Part shown: one piece after another, positions 24,316 through 24,375 of the stretch
How positions within the stretch are numbered: position 1 is the first letter of the stretch
How the letters are laid out: each line of letters starts with the position of its first letter
Source of the DNA: RGIG8597 sp045133795
GTDB taxonomy: Bacteria; Spirochaetota; GWE2-31-10
Reading direction: 5' to 3'
NCBI GenBank assembly: GCA_045133795.1
Contig: JBGUUT010000032.1
Span: 1 to 24,375 of the forward strand
DNA length: 24,375 nucleotides
Made by a program: the position numbers and the translations under genes
The notes under the pieces: generated by a model
What the model saw: only the letters and a program-made list of their open reading frames with translations
The model's database searches: none
What the model was told of the DNA's origin: nothing

Positions 24316-24375
24316 GCCCGGCAACTTCCTACTCTCCCATCTCCCGAAAGAAACAGTACCATCGGCACTAAGGGG
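24316..24375 (-). rRNA. rrf: 5S ribosomal RNA, 3' part (gene continues beyond the window)
   Basis: Read on the minus strand the last 60 bases contain TTAGTGCCGATGGTACTG, a purine-rich loop, GGGAGAGTAGG and the ending TTGCCGGGC. These are the conserved helix IV/V and helix I elements of bacterial 5S rRNA in the right order. The 5' half is outside the window, presumably behind 23S and 16S genes. Confidence 0.85.

Noticed and set aside
24142..24324. N-terminal extension of the pta frame (61 extra residues)
   Set aside because: It crosses a good promoter and overlaps the 3' end of the 5S rRNA; the ATG at 24141 has a strong ribosome binding site and matches the family N-terminus.
1..24375. CRISPR arrays, tRNA genes, complete insertion sequences, prophage or defence operons
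   Set aside because: No regularly spaced repeats, tRNA cloverleafs or IS/phage/defence genes were seen; the only mobile-type gene is the partial Rpn nuclease.

Overview
The window is AT-rich bacterial chromosome that looks like a spirochaete, most likely a host-associated Treponema. The basis is the set of housekeeping families, the relaxed spirochaete-type lipoboxes, the continuous block rpsB-tsf-pyrH-frr-uppS-cdsA-dxr-rseP, and secreted proteins of treponemal style. The genus is an inference from protein character, since no 16S or marker search could be run. Almost every gene is on the minus strand; the exceptions are a truncated Rpn-type nuclease at the left edge and a small PilZ gene.

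Layout, left to right. 1-531: 3' part of an Rpn/PD-(D/E)XK nuclease gene. 532-1063: non-coding DNA rich in hairpins and degenerate repeats, ending in a terminator that serves the next gene. 1064-3622: a large surface lipoprotein with cadherin-like repeats and a CBM9-like end. 3717-11159: an eight-gene operon read right to left, covering translation (S2, EF-Ts, RRF), UMP kinase, envelope lipid and isoprenoid synthesis (UppS, CdsA, Dxr) and the M50 intramembrane protease RseP. 11340-18303: lysC, an unknown exported protein, secA, aroQ, pheA and maf, mostly overlapping or closely spaced. 18564-19961: a small signalling group (PilZ, FHA, DUF1361 membrane protein). 20037-24141: pta, a parvulin-type lipoprotein, murI and rsgA, packed with overlaps. 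24316-24375: the 3' end of a 5S rRNA, so a ribosomal RNA operon lies just beyond the right edge.

Most of the window is ordinary core genome. I found no defence system, prophage, CRISPR array or complete insertion sequence. The points worth a second look are smaller. They include an RNA-thermometer-like hairpin over the Shine-Dalgarno of the surface lipoprotein, a roughly 140-residue insertion in RseP, a half-duplicated SurA-like lipoprotein, and tandem hairpins in the secA leader. There are also a palindrome and a repeated half-site before rpsB, TTG start codons in half of the rpsB-rseP operon, and a hairpin-repeat patch beside the Rpn gene.

Several starts were moved to an internal codon with a clear ribosome binding site (secA, lysC, pta, the PilZ gene) or with better family fit (maf, aroQ).
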